Shown: piece by piece, positions 45,010 to 58,300 of the stretch | Position numbering within the stretch: position 1 is the first letter of the stretch | Layout of the letters: every line of letters starts with the position of its first letter | Source of the DNA: Sepiola atlantica | Taxonomy: Eukaryota; Mollusca; Cephalopoda; Sepiida; Sepiolidae | Direction of reading: 5' to 3' | Assembly (NCBI GenBank): GCA_963556195.1 | Contig: OY744532.1 | Span: 105,506,083-105,570,082, forward strand | DNA length: 64,000 nt | The notes under the pieces: generated by a model | Told to the model about the DNA's origin: nothing | Database searches by the model: none | Seen by the model: the letters and a program-made list of their open reading frames with translations, nothing else | Made by a program: the position numbers and the translations under genes

Positions 45010-45955
45010 CTCTATCTAAAAATAGGGTTAGTTCTCAATCCATATTAAAAAAGGATTAGTCTAACTATAGTCAATTTGGTTGTCTCAGTTCAATGATCTA
45101 CTGAAAAGATGGTTAATCTAGCAATAGTTGCTTTGGTTGTCTACTTAATCTCAGTTCATCTGAAAAGAGGGTTGATACACAATAGTTTCTTTGGTTGTCT
45201 AAGTTCAATAATCTACTGAATCTCAGTCTATCTAAAAATAGGGTTAGTCTAACCATAGTTGCTTTCGTTGTCCTAGTTCAATGATCTATGTAATCTCAGT
45301 CTATCTGAAAAGAGGGTTAGTCTAACAATAGTTGCTTTGGTTGTCCAAGTTCAATGGTCTACTAATTTCAGTACATCTGAAAAGAGGATTAGTCTAACAA
45401 TAGTTGCTTTCGTTGTCCTAGTTCAATGATCTATGTAATCTCAGTCTATCTGAAAAGAGGGTTAGTCTAACAATAGTTGCTTTGGTTGTCCAAGTTCAAT
45501 GGTCTACTTAATTTCAGTACATCTGAAAAGAGGGTTAATACACAATACACAATAGTTGCTTTGGTCGTCCAAGTTCAATGATCTACTGAATCTCAGTCTA
45601 TCTGAAAATAGGGTTAGTCTAACCATAGTTGCTTTCGTTGTCCTAGTTCAATGATCTACTGAATCGCAGTTCATCTGAAAAGAAAGTTAGTACACAATAG
45701 TTACTTTGGATGTCCAAGTTCAATGATCTACTGAATCTCAGTTTATCTGAGAAGAGGGTTAGTCTTACAATAGTTTCTTTGGTTGTCAAGTTCAATGATC
45801 TACTTAATCTCAGTCTATCTGAAAATAGGCTTAGTCTAACGATAGTTGCTTTGGTTGTCCACATTCAATTATCTACTGAATCTCGGTCCATCTAAAAAGA
45901 GGGTTAGTCTAACAATAGTTGCTTTAGTTGTCTCAGTTCAATGATCTACTGAGCA
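45010..45955. repeat. 73-bp satellite array, about 13 copies
   Basis: The unit contains GGGTTAGTCTAACAATAGTT, GCTTTGGTTGTCCAAGTTCA and ATGATCTACTGAATCTCAGT. Successive GGGTTAGTCTAAC starts fall 73 bases apart (for example near 45241, 45314 and 45387). Individual units carry small deletions and a GTACACAATAG variant. Confidence 0.95.
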
Positions 45956-46391
45956 GGAAAGACATTGATCCTATAGAATGGCCTCTGGTGTGTGTATGTT
46001 AATCTTAACTTCATACAACCAATGCAGCAGCGGGAAAGGGGAGTTGAAGAAGCTCGACAGACTGTCCTCTCTCATCGTTACAAACTAACATAGAAACAAA
46101 TATAAACTTCAAGAATTTATATTTAATCTTTTATTTTGTTTCTATATGGATTTTTTTTTAACATCATTTCTTGCTGATAAAAATCTGCAATTGTTGTATA
46201 AAAAGAATTTCCATGATAAATCCTTTGTTGATGGAAGAAGAAAAAACTTATTGATTTCCCTTGATGCTGCTTTGAAGTTCATTGCGGATATCAGTAACAA
46301 AAAATATTTTGTTTAAAAGATTTGTGATCCAATAGATCAGTCGTACGATGTAAATTGAGCCATTTTCTTTTATCATCCGATAAATATGAAT
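45956..46391. other. Unassigned region
   Basis: No feature was resolved. Confidence 0.5.
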
Positions 46392-46395
46392 GTCT

Positions 46396-46989
46396 TGTTG
46401 GAACGGACGCAACTTGAGGTGGGCGTATCTGTGGGAAGTCGTTTGGTTTGGCTTGCGCGATTTAGTGCGGGTGGACCTGTACAGCCGAGTGCAGAATAGG
46501 GTTGTTCTCACGGTTGGAGCTCACAAACGTGACGGACCACCATTTTGATGAGACCTTTTAGGTCGGGGGTTCAAAGGAGTCAGGCTGTGACGAATGCACC
46601 TGCGCATAGAGGCTCTGTGACGTCACGGGCTTTTGAGTGGGAAGCAATTTTTGCTAGTCTGGGTTTTGGAGGCGAGTCGAACAGACGTGATTCACGATCT
46701 AGTCTGCAACATGATTAGGGGAATTAATTCCCTAAGAAAATACAGGCGAAAGATCTCTTTTCCCCCCTCCACGAATGGCTAAGGACTTAATTGATAGGTA
46801 GTTACGAAAGCAGTAATTTGGTCTCTCTCTCGACGTTAGTAGATATCTCCAAGCCGACGGATAACTAACGCCAAATAAAACAGAGCTTAAAAGTGTAATA
46901 AGATTGTTGTTTAGTGAGTCAGTCATGAAGCTTTTTGTTGCAGCAGCGTGGTTCACTGCCACGGCCTATTCCCGGGACGGTATGTAACA
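46396..46989. mobile_element. Solo LTR X, copy 2
   Basis: It starts TGTTGGAACGGACG and ends GGGACGGTATGTAACA, with a perfect 4-base duplication GTCT at 46392-46395 and 46990-46993. It matches copy 1 (17229-18719) from the GTTTGGTTTGGCTTGC block to CTGCCACGGCC, without the nested LTR and without the right-end tandem duplications. Confidence 0.85.
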
Positions 46990-47402
46990 GTCTTCCTTGA
47001 TCCTTACAAGCTAACTCTTTTCGTGTGCTGGTTTTTCATATCTCTCACCTTCCTGGCCTTGTGTCACATCTTCCTGCAGTGGGAAGGAAGTAAATACCAT
47101 CTGTCATACCATTTACGACTTTGATTTTTCCTTTTGATCATTGACACAAGTTGTCAACCCTAACCCTAAAATTTGAACTACTGAGCAAGTTCAGTAATCA
47201 ACATGGTGGGCTTCAATTAAAAGTTGAAATTACTTTAAACAAAAATAAAATTTAATTTTAAAAGGACCGTTAAAAAGTCAATGTATAGTCTAAGGGACCG
47301 TTAAAAGTGTATTTCGCCATTTCAAAACTTGATTGTACAACCGATTTAACCTAAAAAGAAACCACTTATTTGACAGCCACAGTTTCTGAAATTTTAATAA
47401 TA

Positions 47403-47800
47403 TTCCATGAAAAATGTCAGTATACTGAAATCACATGCCCTTAATAGGGTTAAGATGAAAATTCATATACACTAAATGTACAAAAGCAAGGAAATTCCCA
47501 AATTTTTACACTTTTATTGTCATTAAGGGTATGCAAGCACAACAGGGCTATGTATTTTACTGGTAGGAATTTTTCTTCAGCGCACCTCACACACTTCATC
47601 CACTCATGCATAGAGATTTATACTGTAGTGATGTGATAATGAAATGGTTTGGTTGATATGTAGTCATACCCTTAATGGCAATAAAAATGTAAACATTTGG
47701 GAATTTCCTTGCTTTTGTACATTTAGTGTATATGAATTTTCATCTTAACCCTATTAGGGGCATATGATTTCAGTATACTGGCATTTTTCATGGAATGTCA
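47403..47800. repeat. Inverted repeat with about 135-bp arms
   Basis: Arms 47403-47535 and 47665-47800 are highly similar reverse complements (AGTGTATATGAATTTTCATC, GGGAATTTCCTTGCTTTTGT). The loop is about 130 bases. No coding capacity is present, so a MITE or fold-back element is likely. Confidence 0.9.
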
Positions 47801-47804
47801 CTAC

Positions 47805-50800
47805 TTTTGTAAAGGCTATGCCTCAATACAATGCCTTCTCGTAACTGATATATGTATGAATACTAGTCATTTTTAATGTTTTTTTTGAATTTTCTGGAAA
47901 ACTAAGGTATATGGTAAACTGAAATTAAAATGCCATTAACTAGACCCTAGAACCTCTATCTCTACTAAAAATCAGCTGAATCCATCAAATAGTTGATGAG
48001 ATACAAGGTGGCACATACATACGTATGTACGTACACACAGATAACATGATTTCATGATTGAACTTTCTGGATCTCTGGGTTGCCTTGACTAATGATGCTG
48101 AAATTCTACACACTTATAGAACCTATCAAATGAAAATTTTGTGCAAAGTTTTAAATAATTTGGTTTATTGGTTTTTGAGTTATGATTGATCAAAGAAATG
48201 AGATTTCCAGCATAGCCCATTCTTGAAGTCTATTAAGGGATAGAGCGCTCTCCCGCCTCCCTTGATTTAACAATTTTTTTAATTAAGATATTTATTTCTG
48301 GGAAAATGTATGACTTACATATTTTGTGGTACTAGACCCTCTGTTAAATCTAACCGAATCCTTTTAAAAATTACTAGCTGTACACTGGTGTAAAAGAAAA
48401 GGTAACTGACCTTTTGATGAAGCAACGGAAATAAATTTTGGTGATTTTAATTTCGTAATCAAATTATTTTGTGAAATAAGAATTTTAAAAAGATCGTTTC
48501 ATTATTTGACGTTAATTGATTAATAGTACAGCCTTTGTTGGGATCACGACAGTGAGCACGTGATAAGGATAAATAAAAATAAAAGTAAATAAGTCTGGAA
48601 TTGGCTTGTATGTCCATAGGGTCTATATCAATAAGGGTGAAGGGATTCTTCAGTTCAAGACATCACATAGAAATAAGGAAAAATAACGAAGAGGCAAGAG
48701 ACGACTCGAACACCAAGTTAAATTTAAAACAAATATTTATTTACATGAAGATAAAAAAAAGGGTAAGCAGGCATGAAACAAAATAACAAAAAGAACAGAG
48801 TAATATTTTAAGGGAATGGGACACTACTTAAAGTTATCTAGTGACGAACAAAATCTAAGAACAAAATCATGTCCAGACAATTAAAGAGAGAAAATTAGTT
48901 ATAATTTAAACTAACGAATGGCACAAGACGCACTCCCATGAGAGTTGAAAAGTTCAACAGTCAAGGAATTACACTTTACGCTCGCCAAGGGAGTAGGAAA
49001 GTTCAGTTATCCAAGATTCACAATAATCATTGGTTGCAAAAGTCAAAACATGTACCAAAATATACATCCAACAAAAATCAGGCACACGGATGGGGGGTTG
49101 GAGTTCTGCGTCTCGATCGGCACTACATAATCCTTACGTGGGATATCCAAATCATATTTCTCAGCGAGAAAGTAAAATGTTCTTGACAGTGACAGAATTA
49201 ACTCACGGTTGATCACAAAGTCATCAGGACCTGGGCGATGTATTTTCCTCATCCTTATATTCTTCTTCTTCTTCTTCATCAGTTACTGCCACAGAATGTA
49301 CAGCAATGATCTCAGATCTGCATTCAGTTGCTGACTGTCTTTCTGACTTGCTCTCTCTTTGTATATATTGACACCGGTGTGCATGGGCGTTTGTCGTGGG
49401 TGTTTTAGCGGGGTTTCTGAATTACCTTATAAAGGTGACATGTACTTTCACTTAGGGTCAGGGCATGCGTAAGGGTTAAGATAGGTGAGGGAGGGAGGTT
49501 CACAGGAAATATCGTTTACCTTTCTCTCGAGATTGTCTGGCTTAAAGGTAAAATTAAAAAATAAAACATAACAAAATAGATTCTTCTCGTTTTAGTAATA
49601 TTAATAAAATATAGTTTTTTCTTTATCATAATTTAAATTCGACTGCACGTTCCACATGACACAAATAATAATGTTTAATTAATGTAGAAACTTCCCTTTA
49701 ATGTTTAAAAATATAAAGTGTTTATAGATATTTATTTTTTGCAGCAGTCAAGGGAAATAACTCATTACATTATTATTTTCTTTTAATCTTTGAGAATTTT
49801 TGCTAAGTAAGGGGAAAGGTATCCACTCTAAAAAATCTTTTAATCAGAATGATTATTTCAGAAAAAAAAACTGATGTGAAATAAGATATATTTGTGCCAA
49901 TAACATAGGAGAAAGACAAAACGAAACAATAGGCTAGTCTGAATCAAGTATCGATATGTCAAATGCTTTTTGTTTCAAATATGACGCATTCCAAGAAAAT
50001 GCCTATTTAATATAATATTCAACGAAAATGTGTCAAACTGCAACTTGTTTCACATTTGAAACAAGCCTGTTGGCAAGTGTGAGTAGGTATTAGTATGATG
50101 TTGCATCAGCACACTAAATATCAGTATCTTCCATGTCAAGGGCGAGTGTCATCGAGGTGTCATCTGCCTAATTTAAGAGCGTAAACTTTTAAATCTGGTC
50201 ATTATATAATAGTAAGTGAAAAATATTTTATGATTCTCTTATGTATTATGATTATTTAGATGCATATATTGTAGTGTTTTGTTATACGTGTAGAATTTTA
50301 TGCCATTTGTTGCACATTTGCAACATCATTTATTTTTCTTCAATAATTTTTTTTTCAAAAAACTATTTATACTACTTTATATTAACCCCTATGAAACGTT
50401 TTTCACTTTTTTCAAACCAATATAAAAAATAAAGCATTTAAGGTTTAATATTCTGATTAAAATATAGTAAATAATGTGATAGTCGTTAAATAGAGTCTCT
50501 GTAATTACTAACTTTGAAAATCCAGCAAGATAACTTTATATGTTAGATAACCGAGTCTATTATTCCTTGATTTTATCTTTAGTTTTGACAATAGTTTCTT
50601 TTCTCTTATTTATATTTAATACTATGTTGTGGTGATATAATATTCAACAATTTATTTCATATAAATAAACGTCCGGGTGTGGCATGTATTTTCTGTTGAG
50701 CATCAAATTTACACAAAACGTTGAGTGACCTGAAAACACAACACTCTATACCATTTGCCACTCCAGAAATAGTAACTTCTGTCTTTGGCCTTGATTGCAT

Positions 50801-51029
50801 TTTGATACTTTTTCTCTTATCTTTATAGACGTTGTGTTTTCTTATTTTGCGTAACTAAAGCGCGGGATTCCTGTTTCTAACCCGAGACGAAGGAGGGATA
50901 AAAAGAGATGTTTTTTTGTTGAATAGCAGTTTTTTTTCTCTGAAACTGGCGTAGGCTTCACTTTATAGTATAGACTTTGTGTTTTATTTTGTTTTTTTTT
51001 GCATAAAAAAGGGTATTTATTTTTGGTCC
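47805..51029. other. Unassigned region with a fragment of repeat Z
   Basis: A short piece of dispersed repeat Z lies at 49885-49965. The minus-strand ORF at 49043-49279 has no recognised family. The rest, including 47900-48250, has the look of non-coding repetitive DNA without a second copy in the window. Confidence 0.4.
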
Positions 51030-51470
51030 CCCGATTTTATAAATAGGGGGACTTATATTTTGAGGCGTGTCCGTCCGTCCGGATTTTTCTCCGCAACCAT
51101 CCATTGAATTTCTCTGAAATTTTGCATGAAGTTGTAACTTTGGTCAGGTTAGAAAATGACATTCTCCGATTTTTGAAAAAAAATCTGGTTAGCCCCCCAG
51201 GGGGTCAAAAGACCCCGAAATGGCAAAAAATTACCCTTTTCTCCCATAACGTTTGATCCATCCATTCAATTTCTCTGAAACTTGGCCAAAATGTAGAGGC
51301 AATTCTCTTGGATATAAAATGAACATCCTTGACCTCAGAAAAATTCTGGTTCGCGCCCCCAGAGGGTCAAAGGGGGGTAAAAAATGCCCCAAATTGCCCA
51401 AATTTATTGCATTTTACACTCGCCACATCGAGTCACATAGAGGGGGACCACGAACGTGCGGCTTGTTTTC
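51030..51470. repeat. Dispersed repeat with GTCCGTCCGTCCGG
   Basis: The segment contains two diverged internal repeats of a CATCCATTGAATTTCTCTGAAA module followed by a CCCCCAGAGGGTCAAA-type module. The GAGGCGTGTCCGTCCGTCCG start is typical of dispersed non-coding repeats in invertebrate genomes. Confidence 0.55.
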
Positions 51471-51599
51471 ATTAAAATCAAGTGATGGAGACTTACCATG
51501 CGAAAGTAAGAGAAGGTGAATCGGTGTTTGTGGATATGGTAAATTTGTGAAGCAAAAGTCAGTGAAGTTATCATGAAATGACACAGAACATGCATCATC

Positions 51600-51905
51600 G
51601 CCCAAATATGTCACTTTTGCCGCGAGGTGAGGGGGGAGGGGGCGACCAGGGAAGAGACAGTTTTTGGCTCAAGGAATGGAGAGGGAGGGGAGGGAGAGGG
51701 GGTGACCGGGGAAGATACAGTTGTTGCTCTGGGCAACGGGGAGGGGGTGGAGGTGAAGGGGCAACCAGGGAATGGGCAGTTTCGCCCCAGGCAACAGGGA
51801 AAAGAAGGTAACGGAGAGAGGGTCGCCAGGGGGAAAGGGTGGCAATGGGGAGGGGGTGGTGAAGGGGACGTGACTGGGGAAGAGAGAGCCCTGGGCAACG
51901 CCGGA
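51600..51905. repeat. G-rich minisatellite, unit about 75 bp
   Basis: Four to five diverged units contain GGGGAGGGGGT, GGGGAAGA and CTCTGGGCAACG. The plus strand is strongly purine-biased and rich in G runs, so quadruplex formation is plausible. Overlapping ORFs on both strands are artefacts. Confidence 0.85.
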
Positions 51906-52289
51906 TATACCTGCCCAAAACGAGGCAAGTGCCGGATTCTTGTTTCTCACCCAAGACCAAGGAAGGATAAAAAGAGGTATTTTTTATAGATTAGTTGTTT
52001 TGTCTCTCGGATTGGTATAGGCAAAACTCGTGGTTTAGAGAAAGAAAAAGAAAAGAAAGTGAAATAGACAGAGTGAGAGAGATCTTGTTCGCAAGAGAGA
52101 TACAAACATTGCGTTTAATGGGACGGTTAGAATCTTAAAAAGATCTCTCGGTTGGAGTCTCTAAAATAGCAGATGAATGTCTGGCATCCGGTAGCAAAAA
52201 CAAAAAGATAAGAAAATTGAAGAAAAAAGTGTAAAACTGTTCGCAGAATTAATTTTACCCGTCCTGGGATGGGTATTCTTCTAATTTAG

Positions 52290-52575
52290 TATAACTGTTA
52301 GGGTTAGGGTTAGTGTAAGAGCTGGTCTTATCAGTGGGTTAGGGTAAGAGCTGGTCGTATCAGTGGGTTAGGGTTAGGTTAAGAGCTGGTCTTATCAGTA
52401 AGTTGGGGTTAGGGTAAGAGCTGGTCTTATCAATAGGTTAGGGTTAGTGTAAGAGCTGGTCGTATCAGTGGGTTAGGTTAAGAGCTGGTCTTATCAGTAA
52501 GTTGGGGTTAGGGTAAGAGCTGGTCTTATCAATAGGTTAGGGTTAGTGTAAGAGCTGGTCTTATGAGTGGGTGTT
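52290..52575. repeat. Telomere-like minisatellite
   Basis: About eight units combine TTAGGGTTAG-type strings with AAGAGCTGGTCTTATCAGT. Unit length alternates between about 30 and 45 bases, and a longer block is itself repeated (52385-52460 and 52485-52560). Confidence 0.95.
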
Positions 52576-53630
52576 AGGGTTAATACCAACTCTTATGTAT
52601 TATGTTTGATTCACGAAAACCGTCGCACAAAAGGAAATAACAAAACCTTTTTTACAACAACGAAAAAAGTTTATTCAGTAAAGTTACCTATACCGTTTGA
52701 TATAGGTGGAAGAAAGTTGAACAGTGTCCGAAAGAAGAAAATAGGAAGTTCTTTGGGCTGCCGAAAGTCTGAGCAGATATCTTCAGGCAAAGATAATAGG
52801 TGCTGGCATGTCAGTGGCCAGAAGCCGGAGAGAGAATGTAGAAGTGTTTCCTCGTTTCTTACAGGAGTCTTTCTGCTGACCGACCGTGATTCCCAAAGGG
52901 ACTGAAGTAGTTCTTCAGGGGACAGATGGAATCAATGCACCCTGCAAGCTGATTGGTCAGTGTGTAACCAGATTGCTTAACAGGAACATTACTCCGAGAC
53001 AGAAAATAGATCATTATTTATGACGGCTACATCATCATCAGCAGCAACTCTATTCTACACAGTCTATCATCGTTAGGTTCACAAGAGGAAGATTTACCCC
53101 TATTAAAAATGATCTCTGTAAAAGATGTGCTTGTACTGCTCGTCCAATTAAGATAGACTGGGTCTCTGGGAAACGATTTCAAAAGTTGTGGACTCATTTT
53201 GCTATCTTGGTTATTTGATCTGTGTTGATGAGGGATGTGAATTAAGATCGATCTCACGTTTACGATCTGCATGAGGAAAGTTTTGTGCGATTGTTCCCAT
53301 TTTGACCTGTTATTCACTTTCACTTATTATTCAGGGTCGAATTTACAACATCTATGTCCGTAGTGCCAGGTTACATCTGAGTGAATTCTGGGTTCGGTCT
53401 TTCTGAGGATGCAGAGGTATGATAGAGCTATGGTTCGGTCGATTTTTGGTGTGCGTTTTGATGGCACTTCTTTCTGACTACCAGCTATTGAGGCTGAAGA
53501 TGCCCAGACTGCAGTCAGCTCTGTGTTGCAACCGCCTACAGTTGTATGGATACGTTGAATGAAACTCTGGGTGGATAAATAGACGTACATACATCTCCCT
53601 TGGAAAAGAAAAAAGACTTGGAATGACTCA
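52576..53630. other. Unassigned region
   Basis: Moderate-length ORFs on the minus strand (53027-53323, 53327-53635) and plus strand (52567-52905) have no recognised similarity. A TGAC-rich unique sequence is present, but no splice pattern was convincing. Confidence 0.4.
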
Positions 53631-53632
53631 GT

Positions 53633-54225
53633 CAAAGATGACTGCGATCAATGACACATTGAAATCGACGTAAATTATAGAATTACAGTTCATATTGTGG
53701 AAAAGACACGTTTAACGAAGAAGAAGTTCCTACTAAAGTCATTTGTAGGCTAGGCAAGCCAGGCCTGACCCGATATTTCCCAATGCCACCGACGAAAAGA
53801 TAAGAACTTTTTTATTTATTTCTTAATTTTTTTATTTTCTTACTCTTTTGGCCACTCACATATTATTTTTCTCTAAATTTTAATGTGTACTATCTGAATG
53901 TACTTAATCCTGTGTTTGACTTAAATGTGTTTAATTATTGATATATACTGTCTTATTGCCTGTCTATTGATTTCCCACTGAAGTAATTCCTGAACTCACA
54001 TGTTGGCCTGAAGTTTTGGCTGTCTCTCTCTCTTATTTCTCTTATTTGTACTTACTTGCGAGAGGGAAACATATCTTCAACTTCCTGTTCCCTCAGCAGT
54101 GTACTACATATATACATATTTATTTATATATATATATATGGAAGATGACCGCAATCAATGACACATAAATCATAAAATTTCAGTTCATACTGTGGAAAAG
54201 ACATGTTAAAGAAAGAAGAAGACGA
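53633..54225. repeat. Direct repeats flanking 400 bp of AT-rich sequence
   Basis: The blocks 53633-53730 and 54140-54225 share ATCAATGACACAT, TTACAGTTCATA-like sequence and TGTGGAAAAGACA. A short AT run lies at 54126-54140. This could be a pair of terminal repeats or a simple duplication. Confidence 0.55.
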
Positions 54226-55079
54226 AGAAAAAAAAAGTTACTATAATGCATATATTCACATTATAAAAAAAATATTTCATACAGCATTAAAAATGGCATA
54301 TTACAGAACAAAACATTACATAGGTACAGAGCACTGATGAAACTAAATATATATGTTATACCTACTTGCTGTATCTACCCGGCGTTGCGCAGTAGGTTAT
54401 TTACTATCACTCTAAAGGATATAAAAAGATCCATTTTGGTTACACATGGATATGTAAACATTCGGAAACTTTTGCAATTAGAACCAACTTTTTCCCGTTT
54501 CTTTAATGTTAATGAGTTTGTTAACAAATAGTACATACTTAAAACTGTTCAGTCATTCTTTGCAAATATTCGTATGTGTTCTTTAAAAGAAATCATTTAT
54601 AAACGATTTCATCGAATTTTATATTCAATTCGATCAGCATTTTTTGTTTTGATTACTAATATAAAGGGAGCCAGAAGAACTACCCCCCCCACTGTCATAT
54701 GCCCTCTTCTTGTGACCAATGACACCGTGAAGAAATTTAATTAGAGCTAAAATGCAATGCCTACTGCTTGTAAAACTTCATTAATACATCTTTTGGAGGG
54801 CCCATCTGAAAAAGACTCATAAATTATTTCATACAGCATTTAAAATGGTATATTACAGAACAGAACATTACATAGATACAGAGCACTGACGGAACTTATT
54901 ATATACAGGGTGGTCCAAAAGTAGGTGGACAGTATGTCGAATAGGTTTATGTATCAGCTATATTATGACAATTGTGTTCATAATAACTATTTTTTCAACA
55001 AGATGAGGCCCCTCCACATTATTCAAGAGTAGTCCGTGAGTATCTTGATGAAACATTTTCTGAGAAATGGTTTGGGCGA

Positions 55080-55303
55080 TGTTGTGGACCTTGGTAAAGC
55101 TGAATAAATGACACAGGAACACATGGTTTAAATGAACAAAGGTATATATTATATAATAGAAAGAAAGATATTACAAGGAGATGTTGCTCTCAACCGCCAT
55201 TGCTGGTTTGCCTGGGAAGAAGAGAACAAGTGTCACGTGCTTCCCGTATTTATAAGGTGGACGAGTCCATTAGTGCTCTGTAGGTAGGTACAGCACCATA
55301 ACA
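55080..55303 (-). repeat. 3' LTR of the gypsy element
   Basis: This 224-base block is nearly identical to 60388-60611. Seen differences are TTTATAAGGTGG against TTTAAAAGGTGG and TTAGTGCTCTG against TTAGTTCTCTG. On the minus strand it begins TGTTATGGTGC and ends CCACAACA. Confidence 0.95.
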
Positions 55304-55318
55304 CCCCCCTTCCAAGCC
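55304..55318 (-). promoter_or_regulatory. Polypurine tract of the gypsy element
   Basis: On the minus strand GGCTTGGAAGGGGGG lies directly before the 3' LTR. Purine runs in this position prime plus-strand DNA synthesis in LTR retrotransposons. Confidence 0.8.
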
Positions 55319-55335
55319 TTACCTCCTCAGGAGTC

Positions 55336-58300
55336 TTAATAACGTTTCCTTTTCGGATCTATCTCTAGGTAGTCCGGAGCCATTCGTTTTCTTTTTGGTT
55401 GTCGTTTACGTGTGACTACCTGGGGTGCTGGTAAGTTGAAGGTGTCATATATCACGTCCATCACGTCTTCTCCTTGTGGGGCGCTGTCAGTGTCATCTGA
55501 CAGTCTTTTTCTGATCTGATTTAGATGTCTCTTATGCGAGAACCGTGGTCCTTTTATGATATAGACCATCGATCCGATCCTCTTTTCAATTGTACCGGGT
55601 TCCCAGAACGATGCATTGTTTTTGAACATCTTAAAATATACCCTATCTCCTGGGTTGTGTTTTTTCTTCGGTACCATAGAGATTCGGTCATAATTATTAT
55701 GTTTAGGTAATAATTTATCAAACACGGACTTCACATTCCGCGCAAACATCATCTCTGCGGGGTATAATGATGATGCTATGTTCATGTTTTTTGTAATTCT
55801 ATATACCTGTAAGAATTGTTGTAAAGCCTTCTCCTTAGGAGTATCACCGGCCTTTTTTAATGCTCTTTTTAATGTGTCTACGAAGCGTTCCGCCTGGCCG
55901 TTTGACCTAGGATGATACGGGGGCGTCGTTATATGTCTGATTTGAAACGTCGCGCAGAACTCCTCAAAATCTGATGACGTGAACTGCGTCCCATTATCAC
56001 TCACCAGACAATCCACTACCCCAAAACGGGCAAATAGTTCATGTAGGAATCTTATCGTAACCTCTGACGTGGGACTCTTGCAACGTAGTACCTCGGGCCA
56101 CTTTGAAAAACTGTCGACTACGATTAAGTAGTAAAATCCTTCCAATGGTCCCGCGAAATCCACGTGAATTCTTTCCCACGGACGGTCGGTCTTTGGCCAT
56201 GGGCTATGCTTTATATGCGGTGCTTTTGCCGCTAAGGCACAGCCTTTACAAAGCTTTACTGCTTTTTCAATGTCATTGTCCATACCTGGCCAGTACACAA
56301 AACTCCTCATTAACCCCTTCATCCTGGTTATCCCTGGATGGCCAACATGAAATTCTTTCAGAATTTGCTTTCGTAGTTTTTCTGGGATGACCACCCTTTC
56401 GTTATGCATGAGTACGTTATCACAGAGTAAGAAACTCTTTGCCGCATGTAAATCCTTATCTACCAATTTCATTTTTGTTCTGGTGATAAATTCATCCTCT
56501 TGAGCTTCTTTTTTTATCTCGTATAGTGTCACCGGGAGCTCTCTCACTGCGTTGCACAAAATCTCTTTAAAATCTCCTTCTGTTTGAAGAGACGCAATCA
56601 CTGTGTCTTCTAGAGTCTCTCTCTGTTTTGGCACTAATCTCGACAATCCATCTGCATGATAGATTTTATTTGAATGCAAATGTTGCATTTTAAAGTTGTA
56701 GTTTAATAAGATAGTTCCCCATCTTTGTAGTCTATTAGCTGTATATACAGGTAGGCCTTTTTTAGATCCATAAATTGTAATTAGCGGCTTATGGTCTGTC
56801 TGTAAGGTAAATTGTCTACCATGTATGTATCGGTGAAACTTTGTTACTGCAAATATTATTGCTAGGGCTTCTTTCTCGATTTGAGAATACTGTTTTTCCG
56901 CTGGGAGCAAGGTCCTTGATGCATGTGCAATGGGTTTATGGGTTCCATCAGGCATTTTGTGTAGGATACATGCTCCTAAACCATATGAACTAGTGTCGCT
57001 AGCTACGATTATGTCCAATTCTGGATTGTAATGTGTTAGAAATAACTCTGACGTAAGTCTTTCTATGATTTTATTAAATGCATCCTGACATTCAGGTGTC
57101 CATACCCAGGCTTTACCTTTTTTTAATAGCTCATTTAATGGAGCACGCAAATTATGCATTTCTGGGATAAAAGCCTGGTAGTAATTTGCTAGGCCCAGAA
57201 AACTCTGTAATGTCATGACGTTTTCTGGCGCCGGCATGTTTTTTATTGCGGTAGCCCTTTCTGGGTCTGGTCTTCTGCCGTCCTTGTCGATCACATGACC
57301 CAGATATTTTATTTCCTCCAGGAAAAAATCACATTTTTCTTCTTTTACTTTGAACCCATAATCTTGGATTCTCGCAAACACTTGATTTACATGTTTTTGG
57401 TGTTGTTCGATATCTTTGCTGTTAATCAAGATGTCATCGAGATACGCTATTGCGAAATCGAGTCCGCCCAGCATTGTGTCCATTACTTGTTGGAAAATGG
57501 CTGGCGCGACCTTAACTCCGAACGCTAATCTTTCGAATTTATATAAACCACGATGTGTGTTTATACATAACAGCTTAGAACAATCTTTATCCACCGGTAT
57601 TTGTAGGTATGCTTCACTTAGGTCTATTTTTGAAAAAAATCTTCCTCCATTTAAGCTTGTAAACACTTCTTCCGGGGTATGGAGTGGGTAGTGATAGTCC
57701 GCGAGGGCAGTATTCAGTCCTGTTGAAAAATCTGCACATACACGAATCTCATTAGATTTTTTCTTTACATAAACCGTGGGTGCTGCCCACTGGCTGTGTT
57801 GTACTTTTGATAAAATACCCATCTTTACCAGTCGGTCTAATTCAGTGTTTATTTTTTCAATCGAGGCGAAGGGTACTTTCCTTTCTTTTCTAAATACCGG
57901 CAGTACATTTTCTTTTAGACGGAATTTTGCAGTCATTTTAGTGCAGCATCCGAGACCGCCAGAAAAAACCTCTGGAAACGAGTTTTTTAATTCTCGTTGT
58001 AGTTTTTCCGATTCTGTTGCGCGACTATTTATTTTTTTACAAAATGTATTTATCGGCAACTTCCATAAATCAAATGCCTGCATAAAATCTGAACCAAAAA
58101 GATTATTCGAATCCTTCAGTACCAGTAGTTTGAGTTTTTTAGTATTTCCCATTAGGGACACATTTGTGATTAATTCTCCTTCAAATGTAATTCTTTCACC
58201 AGTAACTGTGCTTGCCAGCCTGTTTGTTCTTGATAGAGTAGGTTTATTTAATCTCCTCCGTGTATGTAAATTTATAATGGAAACGTCTGAACCAGAATCC

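Noticed and set aside
45010..45955. CRISPR-like array
   Set aside because: The whole 73-base unit repeats, with no unique spacers, in a eukaryotic repeat context. It is a satellite.
51578..51989. Overlapping 77-121-residue ORFs on both strands
   Set aside because: The region is a G-rich minisatellite and its ORFs mirror the repeat.
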